Source: Erysipelotrichaceae bacterium (GTDB lineage: Bacteria > Bacillota_I > Bacilli_A > Erysipelotrichales > Erysipelotrichaceae). From it: a DNA stretch of 49,913 nt. The notes below the pieces were generated by a model that made no database searches, was not told where the DNA came from, and worked only from the letters and a program-made list of their open reading frames with translations. Numbering within the stretch: the stretch's first letter is position 1; each line of letters begins with the position of its first letter. Shown one piece after another: positions 15,770-24,602 of the stretch. The DNA lies in contig JAAYSZ010000045.1 of NCBI GenBank assembly GCA_012523895.1, positions 1 to 49,913 of the forward strand. Reading direction: 5' to 3'. The position numbers and the translations under genes were made by a program.

Positions 15770-15785
15770 ATTAGCCTTGGCTAAT
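15770..15785. other. short hairpin after the ZIP gene
   Basis: ATTAGCC (15770-15776) and GGCTAAT (15779-15785) pair around only two bases. There is no T-run on the plus strand, so it is more an RNA-stability or pausing element than a classical terminator. Confidence 0.35.
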
Positions 15786-15826
15786 GCACAAAGTATGTAT
15801 TAGAATAATAACAAGGAGGAATGAAC

Positions 15827-16000
15827 ATGCCTGTTATAGTTGATCAAGATACTTGTATTGGATGTGAAGCTTGTGTAAGTACATGCCCAGTTGAAGCATT
15901 ATCAATAAATGATGATGGAAAGGCTGAAGCTAGCGATGCTTGCATCGATTGTGGTGCGTGCATTAGTTCTTGTCCAGTTGAAGCAATTAGCGAACAATAA
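15827..16000 (+). CDS. fer: 2[4Fe-4S] ferredoxin
   Basis: 57-residue clostridial-type ferredoxin. It carries two complete cluster motifs: C10-I-G-C13-E-A-C16-V-S-T-C20-P and C39-I-D-C42-G-A-C45-I-S-S-C49-P, arranged with the usual internal pseudo-symmetry. The start at 15827 has AGGAGG (15814-15819) seven bases upstream; an in-frame ATG at 15821 is too close to it. A low-potential electron carrier for pyruvate:ferredoxin oxidoreductase, hydrogenase or radical-SAM enzymes; the following gene, miaB, is a radical-SAM methylthiotransferase that needs such electrons, but it has its own promoter, so the link is only suggestive. Suggests an anaerobic lifestyle. Confidence 0.95.
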   Translation: MPVIVDQDTCIGCEACVSTCPVEALSINDDGKAEASDACIDCGACISSCPVEAISEQ

Positions 16001-16014
16001 GATGAATTATAAAG

Positions 16015-16041
16015 GGTGATGAAAATCATCTTTTATTTTGG
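16015..16041 (+). terminator. ferredoxin terminator
   Basis: Short GATGA (16018-16022) and TCATC (16026-16030) stem followed by TTTTATTTT. The weak stem is compensated by a good T-run. Confidence 0.55.
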
Positions 16042-16067
16042 GATAAAGTAATATCATGTTGTATAAT
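16038..16067 (+). promoter_or_regulatory. miaB promoter
   Basis: TTGGGA (16038-16043), an 18-bp spacer and TATAAT (16062-16067); RBS GGAG at 16079-16082. Confidence 0.6.
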
Positions 16068-16087
16068 GTAGTAAGTATGGAGTTAAA

Positions 16088-17524
16088 ATGGAAAATATAA
16101 GTATAAAATTGCCATCTTTAAAAGATGCAAAAAAAAGAACAAGAAAACCAATTAATATATATAGAGATTTATATGAATTATCCGAAAGTTTAAAAAAACT
16201 TGGTGAAAATAAAAAATATTATTTAAGAACCTATGGTTGTCAAGCTAATGAAAGAGATAGTGAAACAATTGTGGGTATTTTAGATGAGATGAGCTTTACT
16301 AAAACTGATGATTATAATGAAGCTGATTTACTTATTTTTAATACTTGTGCAATAAGAGAAAATGCCGTAAATAAAGTTTTTGGAGAAATTGGTCAATTAA
16401 AAAGACTAAAGGTGAAAAATCCTGAAGTTGTTTTTGCGGTATGTGGATGTATGGTACAAGAAGAAATTACTATTGAAAGAATAATGAACACATATAAGCA
16501 AGTTGATATTGTTTTTGGCACTCATAATATTCATAGATTACCTCAGTTATTAGAAAACTTTATTAATACAAAAGAAAGAACAATTGAAGTATTTTCTATT
16601 GAAGGAGACGTAATAGAAAATTTACCTGTAAAAAGATTTAATAAATATAAAGCTTGGGTAAATATAATGTATGGATGTGATAAATTTTGTACATATTGTA
16701 TAGTTCCTTATACAAGAGGTAAACAAAGAAGTAGGTTAATGAAAGATATTTTAGATGAAGTCAAAGAGTTAAAAGAACAAGGCTATAAGGAAATTACATT
16801 GCTTGGTCAAAACGTTAATTCATATGGATTGGATTTAGGTATGGAAGATGGATTTGCGACTTTATTAGAAGAAGTCGCAAAGATTAATATAGAAAGAATT
16901 AGATTTGCGACAAGTCATCCAAGAGACTTTAGTTTAAGGATGGTTGATGTTATTAAAGATAATAAAAATATAATGCCTTATCTACATTTACCCGTTCAAT
17001 CAGGTAATAATGAAATACTTAGGTTAATGGGAAGAGGTTATACTGTAGAAAGATTTAAAATGATTTATGATAAACTTAAAGAAGCTATTCCTAATATAGC
17101 TTTTAGTACTGATATGATTGTTGGTTTTCCTAACGAAACAAGAGAGCAATTTGAAGACACATTAAAATTAGTTGATTATTGTAAGTTTGATTTTGCGTTT
17201 ATATTTATATATAGTCCAAGAGCAGGAACTCCTGCGGCTAAGTTTATTGATAATATAGATTTAAAAGAAAAAAGTGAAAGACTACAAGAATTAAATGAAA
17301 GAGTCGCAAAATATGGAAATTTAAATAATCAAAAATATTTAAATAAAGTTGTAAAAGTATTGGTAGATGGCAAAAGTAAAAGAAATGATGAAGTTTATAG
17401 TGGATATAGTGAAGAAAACAAACTTGTTAACTTTACTGGTAAAAATATAAAAGAAGGAGATATTGTAGAAGTATTAATTACAGAGATAAAAAGTTGGTCT
17501 ATGAATGGTGAAAAAATAAATTAG
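16088..17524 (+). CDS. miaB: tRNA-2-methylthio-N6-dimethylallyladenosine synthase
   Basis: Radical-SAM methylthiotransferase that converts i6A37 to ms2i6A37 in tRNAs reading UNN codons. 478 residues. N-terminal UPF0004 domain supplies C51 (TYGCQANERDSE), C87 (NTCAIRENA) and C121 (VCGCMVQ) for the auxiliary cluster; the radical-SAM motif is C197-DKF-C201-TY-C204. A C-terminal TRAM domain (about 415-475) binds tRNA. The first 40 residues form a lysine-rich extension typical of Firmicute MiaB. In B. subtilis miaB (ymcB) also follows the rny-ymdB region. The auxiliary clusters would depend on low-potential electrons. Confidence 0.96.
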   Translation: MENISIKLPSLKDAKKRTRKPINIYRDLYELSESLKKLGENKKYYLRTYGCQANERDSETIVGILDEMSFTKTDDYNEADLLIFNTCAIRENAVNKVFGEIGQLKRLKVKNPEVVFAVCGCMVQEEITIERIMNTYKQVDIVFGTHNIHRLPQLLENFINTKERTIEVFSIEGDVIENLPVKRFNKYKAWVNIMYGCDKFCTYCIVPYTRGKQRSRLMKDILDEVKELKEQGYKEITLLGQNVNSYGLDLGMEDGFATLLEEVAKINIERIRFATSHPRDFSLRMVDVIKDNKNIMPYLHLPVQSGNNEILRLMGRGYTVERFKMIYDKLKEAIPNIAFSTDMIVGFPNETREQFEDTLKLVDYCKFDFAFIFIYSPRAGTPAAKFIDNIDLKEKSERLQELNERVAKYGNLNNQKYLNKVVKVLVDGKSKRNDEVYSGYSEENKLVNFTGKNIKEGDIVEVLITEIKSWSMNGEKIN

Positions 17525-17587
17525 CCTTCTAGTCAATTTATTTAAATCGTGTTAGTCTATAATTAATAGTTTTTGGAGGAAAAAATA

Positions 17588-19252
17588 ATGGATAATATTA
17601 AAATCTTCGCTTTAGGTGGACTAGATGAAGATGGAAAAAACATGTATGTTGTTGAAGTTAATAACAAGATATTTGTTTTAGAATGTGGTTTAAAATATCC
17701 CGAAAACGATCAGCTAGGAATTGAAATGATAATTCCAGATTTTTCATATTTAATAAAAAACAAAAAAAGAATAAGTGCTGTATTTATAAGTCATGGTAAT
17801 GATGATGTTATGGCTGCAATTGTTAATCTTGTAAAAGAGATTAATGTACCTATTTATACAGCTCCTTTAACTGCTTATTTAATTGAATCAATGTTTAAAG
17901 AAGCAGGAATAAAGAAATATGATTTACATAGAGTTCAAAGAAACTCAACATTTGAAGTTGATGGAGTTGAAATTAAAACTTTTGGAGTTACAGAATCTAT
18001 TGCGGATGCAATGGGTATAGCTATAAAAACAGACCATGGTTATATAGTTTATGGAAGTGAGTTTATATTTGATTTTGATGTTAAGATTGATGCGTTTAAG
18101 TGTGATATTAGTAGACTTGCAAATTTAGGAGATGATGGTGTTTTACTTTTAATGGGTGAATCTGTAGCTTCTACTAGAGAAGGTCATAGTGCACCTCACC
18201 ATAAATTGACTCCACTTATTGAACCTTATTTTGAAGAAACTGAGGATAGAATTGTTATTACTATGTATAATCAAAATTTATTTAGGTTAATAGAAGTAAT
18301 TGAATTAGCAAATAAATACAATAGAAAAATAATGTTTTATGATGACAAACTAAGAGAGTTTATGCAAGAAGTCGCAAAACTTGGTTATTATCATGTACCT
18401 GCAGGTTTAGAAGTTCCTAAGAGTAAATTTGATAATAAAATAGAAAACATAGTAGTTATTATTTCGGGTTCAGGATCTAACATATTTAAAAGAGTTCAAA
18501 ACATAACTAATAAGGAAGATCCTTTAATTGAATTTAGAAAAAGTGATACTATAATTATTGCTTCTCCAAGTGTTCCTGGAACTGTAAGAGAAGCTAATAG
18601 AATGGAAAATGCATTATATAAAGAAGGCGCAAAAGTTTATGCGACTGATAAAAAAAGAATGTTTTCTATGCATGCAGCAATTGAAGACTTAAAGATGATG
18701 ATGCATTTATTAAAACCTAAATACTATATGCCTGTAAAAGGAGAATATAATCAACTTATTTCTAATGCGAACATTGCTTTAGATATGGGTTATAAAGCAG
18801 AAAATATTATTGTAATGGATAATGGTCAAGTTGCGACTATTAAAAATGGAGAACTTGAAAAGCAATACGATCAAATTGAAATAGAAGATGTTATGGTTGA
18901 TGGAAAAGCATCTTTAGATTCAAGTGGAATGGTTTTAAGAGATAGAGAAAAGCTATCAACTGATGGTGCTATAATAGTAGGTATCGTAATAAACCATAAA
19001 ACAAAGAAAATCATTGGTGGACCAGATGTTCAAAGCAGAGGAGTTATCTATCTAAAAGATGCTGAACATATTGTTAAAGAAATTGGTATTATGATGGAAA
19101 ACATCATTGAAACTGCTGTAAAAAATAATAAGTATGATAATATGACTTGTCGTATGGAGGCAAGAGAAGCTATAGGTAAATATGTACTTAGAGAAACTGG
19201 GAAACATCCGATGATTTTACCGGCTATTATTGAAATCAACACTACAGAATAG
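17588..19252 (+). CDS. rnjB: catalytically degenerate RNase J family protein (RNase J2-like)
   Basis: 554 residues from ATG 17588, eight bases behind GGAGG (17575-17579); the frame can be extended to a TTG at 17573 but that lies in the RBS. Overall architecture is RNase J: metallo-beta-lactamase core, beta-CASP insert and C-terminal domain. The metal motifs are lost: HGHEDH is HGNDDV (69-74), the NHSIPD histidine position is E136 (TESIADAM), the H-x-S-G-H segment is MHAAIED (361-367), and PVHGEY is PVKGEY (K384). A nuclease activity is therefore not expected. RNase J2 of B. subtilis (ymfA) lies just upstream of the SpoIIIE/FtsK gene as here and acts mainly as partner of RNase J1. A -10 like TATAAT at 17558-17563 suggests its own promoter. 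Confidence 0.88.
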   Translation: MDNIKIFALGGLDEDGKNMYVVEVNNKIFVLECGLKYPENDQLGIEMIIPDFSYLIKNKKRISAVFISHGNDDVMAAIVNLVKEINVPIYTAPLTAYLIESMFKEAGIKKYDLHRVQRNSTFEVDGVEIKTFGVTESIADAMGIAIKTDHGYIVYGSEFIFDFDVKIDAFKCDISRLANLGDDGVLLLMGESVASTREGHSAPHHKLTPLIEPYFEETEDRIVITMYNQNLFRLIEVIELANKYNRKIMFYDDKLREFMQEVAKLGYYHVPAGLEVPKSKFDNKIENIVVIISGSGSNIFKRVQNITNKEDPLIEFRKSDTIIIASPSVPGTVREANRMENALYKEGAKVYATDKKRMFSMHAAIEDLKMMMHLLKPKYYMPVKGEYNQLISNANIALDMGYKAENIIVMDNGQVATIKNGELEKQYDQIEIEDVMVDGKASLDSSGMVLRDREKLSTDGAIIVGIVINHKTKKIIGGPDVQSRGVIYLKDAEHIVKEIGIMMENIIETAVKNNKYDNMTCRMEAREAIGKYVLRETGKHPMILPAIIEINTTE

Positions 19253-19263
19253 GGGAAATAAAA

Positions 19264-21534
19264 TTGTCAAAAAGAAGAAAAACAAAAAAAGAGATAAAAC
19301 AAGACCAAGAATTATATATGTATGTTTTTGCGGTTATTTTAATTGCAATTAGTATAATCGCATATTCAAGACAAGGAGTTCTTGGTATTTTCCTATCTAA
19401 CCTTGCAGGATTTTTATTTGGTAAATTCGCAGTGGTTGTTTTAGGAGTTTTTGTGCTTTTATCTGTATTAATACTAATAAATAAGAAAAAGCAATTTATC
19501 AGTAGAAGAACTATTGTTGCAATTATATTATTATTGTTTGCATTATTTTTATATTCTGCATTAGACAGTATAACTGTTGAAACTGGTAAAGAAATATTAG
19601 ATGCATTTTTAGAAAATACACCTAAGTATTTTGAAGAAGAAATAACTGTACCTACATATGGAGGTTTAATAGGAGCTGTTTTACTGTCAATTTCTACAAT
19701 ACTTGTAGCTAAAACAGGAACATATGTTGTTTTGGTTGCCTTAGTTATTATTGCGGCTTTATTATTAATTTCTTTAGATTCATTTAAACAGGCAAAAGAA
19801 TCGCTTAAAAAGTTTTTTACATTACCTGAAAAATTAATGAATATGGGTGTTGATGAAGATCAAAATGAATATGAATATTATGAAGATGATTACTATGATG
19901 ATCATTTAGAAGAACCTGTAATTCAACAAAAATATGCAGGTGCTTTAGATTATGAAACTCCTAGTGAATCTAGTGGGAAATCTATATTTATGACTTTAGA
20001 TCCAGAACCAATAGCACAAAAAGATAATGAAGTTATTAATAATGTAGAAATTATTAGTGATACTACAGTTGTGGAAACTTCTTCATCTATTACTGAATCT
20101 AGTGTTTATAGATTACCTGGAATTAATCTTTTAGATCCTATTGGAGGACGAACAAGAAGTAGTGTTAATCAAACTTCTGCAAGAGAAAAATCAACAAAGT
20201 TATTAGAGATTTTATCTAATTTTGGTATTGAAGCAGAACTTATTGCTACTCATATTGGTCCATCAGTTACTAAATTTGAAATAAAACCGGATTCTAATGT
20301 AAAAGTTAATAAGATTCTTAGTATACAAGACAATATAAAAATGGAGTTAGCCGCAAGAGATATAAGAATTGAAGCTCCAATTCCAGGAAAAAATGCAGTA
20401 GGTATTGAAATTCCTAATGTTGAATCTACTCCTGTAAAAATGAAAGAAATAATTACTAAGATACCAAATGACAAAAAGAATAAACCTTTAATGCTTGTTT
20501 TAGGTAAGGATTTATTAGGAAGACCTGTATTTTGTCAATTAGATAAAATGCCTCATATATTAATAGCTGGGGCAACTGGATCAGGTAAATCTGTATGTAT
20601 GAATTCAATTATTACTACATTATTATTAAGGACAACACCTGATGAAGTTAAGTTATTATTAATAGATCCTAAAAAGGTAGAATTTACTCAATATGCAAAT
20701 ATACCTCATTTAATAGGCCCTGTAATTAGTGACTCTAATCAAGCTAGTAATGCTTTAAAAGTAATTGTTTCTATAATGGAAGAAAGATATGAAATCTTCT
20801 CAGCAACACAAGTTAGAAATATTCAAACTTATAATGAAAAAGTACAACAATATCCTGAAGATCAAACATTAAAACATATGCCTTATATTGTAGTTATTAT
20901 TGATGAACTTGCGGATTTAATGGCTGTTGCAGGTAAAGAAGTTGAATTAAGTATTCAAAGAATTACTCAACTTGCAAGAGCTGCAGGGATACATTTGATT
21001 GTTGCAACTCAACGTCCTAGTACTGATGTTATTACAGGTATTATAAAAGCTAATATTCCTAGTAGGATTGCTTTTGCGGTTTCTAGTGGAATTGATAGTA
21101 GAACCATATTAGATCACACTGGCGCAGAAAGATTGTTAGGTTATGGAGATATGCTTTATTTACCAATAGGAGAACCTAGTGCAATAAGACTTCAAGGTGT
21201 TTATGTTACAGATGAAGAAGTTGTAAGAATAGCTGAATATTGTTCAAGTCAAAGAAAGCCTATGTATGATGATGCATTTATTAGATTAGAAGGTGTTGAA
21301 GGAAATGAAGGTACTGCAGTAATAACAGCTATTGAAGATCCATTATTTCAAGAAGTTAAGGATTATGTAATTGATGTTCAAAAAGCTTCTACTTCACTTC
21401 TTCAAAGAAGATTTGGCATTGGATATAACAGAGCCGCAAGAATGATAGATTTATTAGAAGATATGGGTGTTATTGGACCTGTACAAGGTTCAAAACCTAG
21501 AGATGTATATATTAAAAAAGAAGACAATGAATAA
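19264..21534 (+). CDS. ftsK: DNA translocase FtsK/SpoIIIE
   Basis: 756 residues, starting at TTG 19264 preceded by AGGGGA. Four hydrophobic segments lie in the first 180 residues, followed by a poorly conserved acidic linker (EYEYYEDDYYDD near 200-211), then the hexameric motor: alpha domain from about 310, Walker A GATGSGKS (436-443), Walker B VVIIDELADL near 545, and a gamma winged helix at the end (YVIDVQKASTSLLQRRFGIGYNRAARMI) that in the family reads KOPS/SRS polarity sequences. It pumps chromosome DNA through the closing septum. It follows the RNase J gene by 11 bases and precedes the ymfF-like gene by 9, so it is likely co-transcribed. Confidence 0.96.
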   Translation: MSKRRKTKKEIKQDQELYMYVFAVILIAISIIAYSRQGVLGIFLSNLAGFLFGKFAVVVLGVFVLLSVLILINKKKQFISRRTIVAIILLLFALFLYSALDSITVETGKEILDAFLENTPKYFEEEITVPTYGGLIGAVLLSISTILVAKTGTYVVLVALVIIAALLLISLDSFKQAKESLKKFFTLPEKLMNMGVDEDQNEYEYYEDDYYDDHLEEPVIQQKYAGALDYETPSESSGKSIFMTLDPEPIAQKDNEVINNVEIISDTTVVETSSSITESSVYRLPGINLLDPIGGRTRSSVNQTSAREKSTKLLEILSNFGIEAELIATHIGPSVTKFEIKPDSNVKVNKILSIQDNIKMELAARDIRIEAPIPGKNAVGIEIPNVESTPVKMKEIITKIPNDKKNKPLMLVLGKDLLGRPVFCQLDKMPHILIAGATGSGKSVCMNSIITTLLLRTTPDEVKLLLIDPKKVEFTQYANIPHLIGPVISDSNQASNALKVIVSIMEERYEIFSATQVRNIQTYNEKVQQYPEDQTLKHMPYIVVIIDELADLMAVAGKEVELSIQRITQLARAAGIHLIVATQRPSTDVITGIIKANIPSRIAFAVSSGIDSRTILDHTGAERLLGYGDMLYLPIGEPSAIRLQGVYVTDEEVVRIAEYCSSQRKPMYDDAFIRLEGVEGNEGTAVITAIEDPLFQEVKDYVIDVQKASTSLLQRRFGIGYNRAARMIDLLEDMGVIGPVQGSKPRDVYIKKEDNE

Positions 21535-21543
21535 AGGAGTTTT

Positions 21544-22803
21544 ATGAATACAGTTAATTTAAAAGAAAATGTAAATCTTCATGTTTATAAAACTGATAAG
21601 TTTAAAGATGTAAATATTTATATTGAATTTTTAGATAATAGTGATAAGCATGATCAAGTTCTTAGAAATTTATTGGGAATGATGCTTGAAGATTCTTGTA
21701 ATCTTTATAAAACAAAAGAGGCTGTAACTAATTTATTTAATAAAAATTATGGAGGAAGCTTTAGTGTATCTTTTGATGTAAAAGGATGTGCTAGGTTGAT
21801 GGAAGTTAAAAGTTCTTTTGTAAATGGCAAATATGTTGAAGATGATACTTTGTTAGAAAAACAATTTAGTATTATTAGCGAGTTTATATTAAATCCAATA
21901 TGGAAATATAAAGAATATTCAACAAGTCTTTTTAATGAGTTGAAAGACAAACTTAAGCAACAAATTTTAGTTCTTAATGATAGACCTTCTTCTTATTCAA
22001 ATAATAAAGCTGATTTATTATTTGGTGAATATTTGGGTGTAAAAGCTGATTTAAATATTAAAGAATTAAATGATATTACTATTGATGATGTTATTAATAT
22101 GTATGATTTTATTATTAATAATACACGCATTGATATTTTAGTAGTTGGAGATGTAGATAATGATGAAGTTTTAAAATATAGTAAAAAATATTTTGACTTT
22201 GATTCTAGAGATGTAAACTTTAAAATGGTTTATAAATCAAAAAAAGATGAATTTATAGATGAAGTTGAAAATAAAAATATTAATCAATCATTATTACAAC
22301 AAAGATATAAAACTAATAAAACAGTTTTAGATGATGATTTCCCATCATTTGTGATAGGGAATGGAATTTTAGGCACTTTACCAACTTCACTTCTATTTCA
22401 AGAAGTTAGGGAAAAAAGAAGTTTGTGTTATAGTATTTCATCAGTTGTATATGGATATGATGGTGTAATGAAAATATCAACTGGAATAGATTATAAAAAT
22501 ATTAAAAAAGTTAAAGGATTAATAGAAGATCAAATTGATAAAATAAAAAATGGTAAATTTGATGATAGTTTATTAGAAACTACAAGAAGGATGTATATCA
22601 ATGTTTATAGGGCTAATAGTGATAATGTAAAATCAATAATGTGGGATATTTATAGAAACACTATTCTTGATGACGTAATGAGTATTGATAAAACAATAGA
22701 AGAATTTAAAAAAGTTACAAAAGAAAGTGTTATGGAATCTTTTAAAGATGTAGAATTAATTACTTCTTATGTATTAAGACAAAAGGTGGATGAAGATGAA
22801 TAG
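21544..22803 (+). CDS. M16 family peptidase-like protein, inactive subunit (YmfF-like)
   Basis: 419 residues with the two-domain M16 layout but without the HxxEH zinc motif in the N-terminal half, so it should be the non-catalytic partner. The C-terminal half keeps the substrate-positioning R...Y segment (FQEVREKRSLCYSISSVVYGY, about 280-300). RBS AAGGAG precedes the ATG by a few bases. It overlaps the next gene, whose product has the zinc motif, so the two probably form a heterodimeric protease. In B. subtilis ymfF and ymfH follow the spoIIIE region in the same way. Substrate unknown; related pairs process peptides for export or maturation. Confidence 0.85.
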   Translation: MNTVNLKENVNLHVYKTDKFKDVNIYIEFLDNSDKHDQVLRNLLGMMLEDSCNLYKTKEAVTNLFNKNYGGSFSVSFDVKGCARLMEVKSSFVNGKYVEDDTLLEKQFSIISEFILNPIWKYKEYSTSLFNELKDKLKQQILVLNDRPSSYSNNKADLLFGEYLGVKADLNIKELNDITIDDVINMYDFIINNTRIDILVVGDVDNDEVLKYSKKYFDFDSRDVNFKMVYKSKKDEFIDEVENKNINQSLLQQRYKTNKTVLDDDFPSFVIGNGILGTLPTSLLFQEVREKRSLCYSISSVVYGYDGVMKISTGIDYKNIKKVKGLIEDQIDKIKNGKFDDSLLETTRRMYINVYRANSDNVKSIMWDIYRNTILDDVMSIDKTIEEFKKVTKESVMESFKDVELITSYVLRQKVDEDE

Positions 22804-24082
22804 GATTGAATATAAACAATTTAAAGAAGTTTTTTATGAAGATACTTGTGATAATGGTTTAAAAGTTGTAGTTTGGCATAAACCTTTATTTAAATCTACA
22901 TCTTGTTTATTTGGTACACCATTTGGTTCTTTTGATCTTCAACAAAAAACAGATAATGATGAATATTATAGATTTAAAAGTGGAATAGCACACTTTTTAG
23001 AACATAAACTATTTGAGTCAGAAGAAGGAGATATCTTAAGTAAGTTTAGTGAACTAGGTGCTAATGTAAATGCATTTACTAGTTATCAAGAAACTGCATA
23101 TTACTTCAATACTTCTGATGAAGATATAGAAACACCTTTAAATTTATTAATGGACTTTGTACAAGATCTTTCTATTACTGAAGAATCAGTTGAAAAAGAA
23201 AAAGGAATTATTACTCAAGAATTAATGATGTATCTACAAAATCCTGATTCAAGGCTATATTTTGAATCATTTAAAAGTATGTATCATACAAATCCATTAA
23301 AAGAAGATATTGGAGGAAGTCCTGAATCTGTTGCATTAATAACTAAAGAAGAATTAGAAGAGTGTTACAATTTAAATTACCATCCTGCAAATATGACTTT
23401 GATTATTGTAACTCCAATGGATCCTGAAAGAATTTTTAAGATTGTTAAAGAAAATCAATCTAAAAAAACTTTTGATAAATTTAATGGTATTACAAGATTA
23501 TATTCTAAGGAACCTGAATATGTAGTTGAAGAGATTAAAGAAATAAATATGGATATTAGTGAGACAAAATGCTCATTAGGGATTAAACTTCCAGTAATTA
23601 AAACAAGTGATGAAGAAAGAGTTAAAAAAGATTGGGCATTGAACTTTTCTTTAGAAGCGTATTTTTCTTCGATGAATCCTAAATATCAAAATTGGTTAGA
23701 TGAGAAGAAAATCACTCCTTATTTTAATGTTATGGAAGATATAGGAAGAGAACATTCATTTATTTTATTTACTGATAATCATGAAAATCCTAAAGAATTT
23801 AAAGACTTTGTTTTAAAAGAGTTAAATAGATTTAAAAATACATATATTAGTGAAAAAGACTTAAAAACTTTAAAAAATAGAACTTTAGGTCAACTTCTTA
23901 GAGGATTTAATAATTTAGAATCTATTTCTGTAGGATATTTTAGAGACAGTATAAATGGAGTATCTAGTTTTAGTAGTTTAAATATAGTCCAAAATTTAAG
24001 TGTTGATGATTGCATGAATGAAATTAAAGATTTAGATTTTTCTAATAATTCTTTAACAATCATTAAAAGTAGTTCTAATTGA
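22796..24082 (+). CDS. M16 family zinc peptidase (YmfH-like)
   Basis: 428 residues from ATG 22796, six bases behind AGGTGG (22784-22789); the earlier ATG at 22790 would directly abut the RBS. Inverted zinc motif H66-F-L-E69-H70 in GIAHFLEHKLFE, with the third ligand expected in IITQELMMY about 75 residues later. The catalytic partner of the preceding gene: overlapping frames imply equimolar translation. No signal peptide or membrane helix, so it is cytosolic. Peptides rather than folded proteins are the usual M16 substrates. Confidence 0.88.
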   Translation: MNRIEYKQFKEVFYEDTCDNGLKVVVWHKPLFKSTSCLFGTPFGSFDLQQKTDNDEYYRFKSGIAHFLEHKLFESEEGDILSKFSELGANVNAFTSYQETAYYFNTSDEDIETPLNLLMDFVQDLSITEESVEKEKGIITQELMMYLQNPDSRLYFESFKSMYHTNPLKEDIGGSPESVALITKEELEECYNLNYHPANMTLIIVTPMDPERIFKIVKENQSKKTFDKFNGITRLYSKEPEYVVEEIKEINMDISETKCSLGIKLPVIKTSDEERVKKDWALNFSLEAYFSSMNPKYQNWLDEKKITPYFNVMEDIGREHSFILFTDNHENPKEFKDFVLKELNRFKNTYISEKDLKTLKNRTLGQLLRGFNNLESISVGYFRDSINGVSSFSSLNIVQNLSVDDCMNEIKDLDFSNNSLTIIKSSSN

Positions 24083-24128
24083 AAATTGATAACATAAACC
24101 ATCGATACATATTGATAAAATTGGGAAT

Positions 24129-24161
24129 AATAGACAAGTATATACATTTGTCTATTTTTAA
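24129..24161 (+). terminator. terminator after the M16 pair
   Basis: AATAGACAA (24129-24137) and TTGTCTATT (24148-24156), perfect 9-bp stem, then TTTAATT. Confidence 0.75.
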
Positions 24162-24176
24162 TTATTTATAGATAAT
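24148..24176 (+). promoter_or_regulatory. possible ssb promoter inside the preceding terminator
   Basis: TTGTCT (24148-24153) and GATAAT (24171-24176) are separated by 17 bp. The -35 hexamer is part of the 3' arm of the upstream terminator. Confidence 0.45.
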
Positions 24177-24196
24177 GCTTCTTACAGGAGGGGATT

Positions 24197-24529
24197 ATGT
24201 TAAATCAATGTGTATTAGTAGGAAAAGTTAAGCAACTACCCGTTATTAAACAAACAGCTAACGGAAACAATTATGCTCAATTAGTATTAGAAGTGGATAG
24301 AAATTTTAGAAATAGTGATGGAACATTGTCCACTGATTTATTTCAAGTTACCTTGTGGAAGGGTATTGCTGAAATGTGTATGGATGTTTGTAAAATTGAT
24401 GATATAATCGCATTAAAAGGTAGACTTCAAGCATATGTATATGAAAGTGATAAAAATAAAACTTATTACAATGCGGAAGTAATTGCAGAAAAAGTATCAT
24501 TTTTAACTGCAAGGTGTGAAAATCAATAA
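24197..24529 (+). CDS. ssb: short single-stranded DNA-binding protein
   Basis: 110 residues forming only the OB fold: opening MLNQCVLVGKV, then LEVDRNFR, the ALKGRLQAY strand and a final VIAEKVSFL strand. It lacks the flexible Gly/Gln-rich tail and the acidic DDDIPF tip through which full-length SSB recruits repair proteins, so it resembles SsbB-type or mobile-element SSBs more than the essential SSB that normally lies between rpsF and rpsR. Preceded by GGAGGGG and bounded by strong terminators on both sides, it is a single-gene unit. It may assist ssDNA handling in competence or recombination (DprA is encoded in this window), which is inference. Confidence 0.85.
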   Translation: MLNQCVLVGKVKQLPVIKQTANGNNYAQLVLEVDRNFRNSDGTLSTDLFQVTLWKGIAEMCMDVCKIDDIIALKGRLQAYVYESDKNKTYYNAEVIAEKVSFLTARCENQ

Positions 24530-24532
24530 TGT

Positions 24533-24568
24533 AAGCCTATATTGAATAGTTATCAATATAGGCTTTTT
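24533..24568 (+). terminator. ssb terminator
   Basis: AAGCCTATATTGA (24533-24545) pairs with TCAATATAGGCTT (24553-24565), a perfect 13-bp stem followed by TTT and TAT. Confidence 0.9.
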
Positions 24569-24602
24569 ATATGGTAATATATTATAGAAGTGAGGTTTAT
24601 TT

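Noticed and set aside
15770..15785. Terminator after the ZIP gene
   Set aside because: Two-base loop and no T-run on the plus strand; reported only as a hairpin.
16850..18850. Recurrent TTTGCGAC / GTCGCAAA strings as a possible signal motif
   Set aside because: They lie in coding frames as Val/Ile-Ala-Lys or Phe-Ala codons, and a rough estimate of chance frequency does not show clear enrichment.
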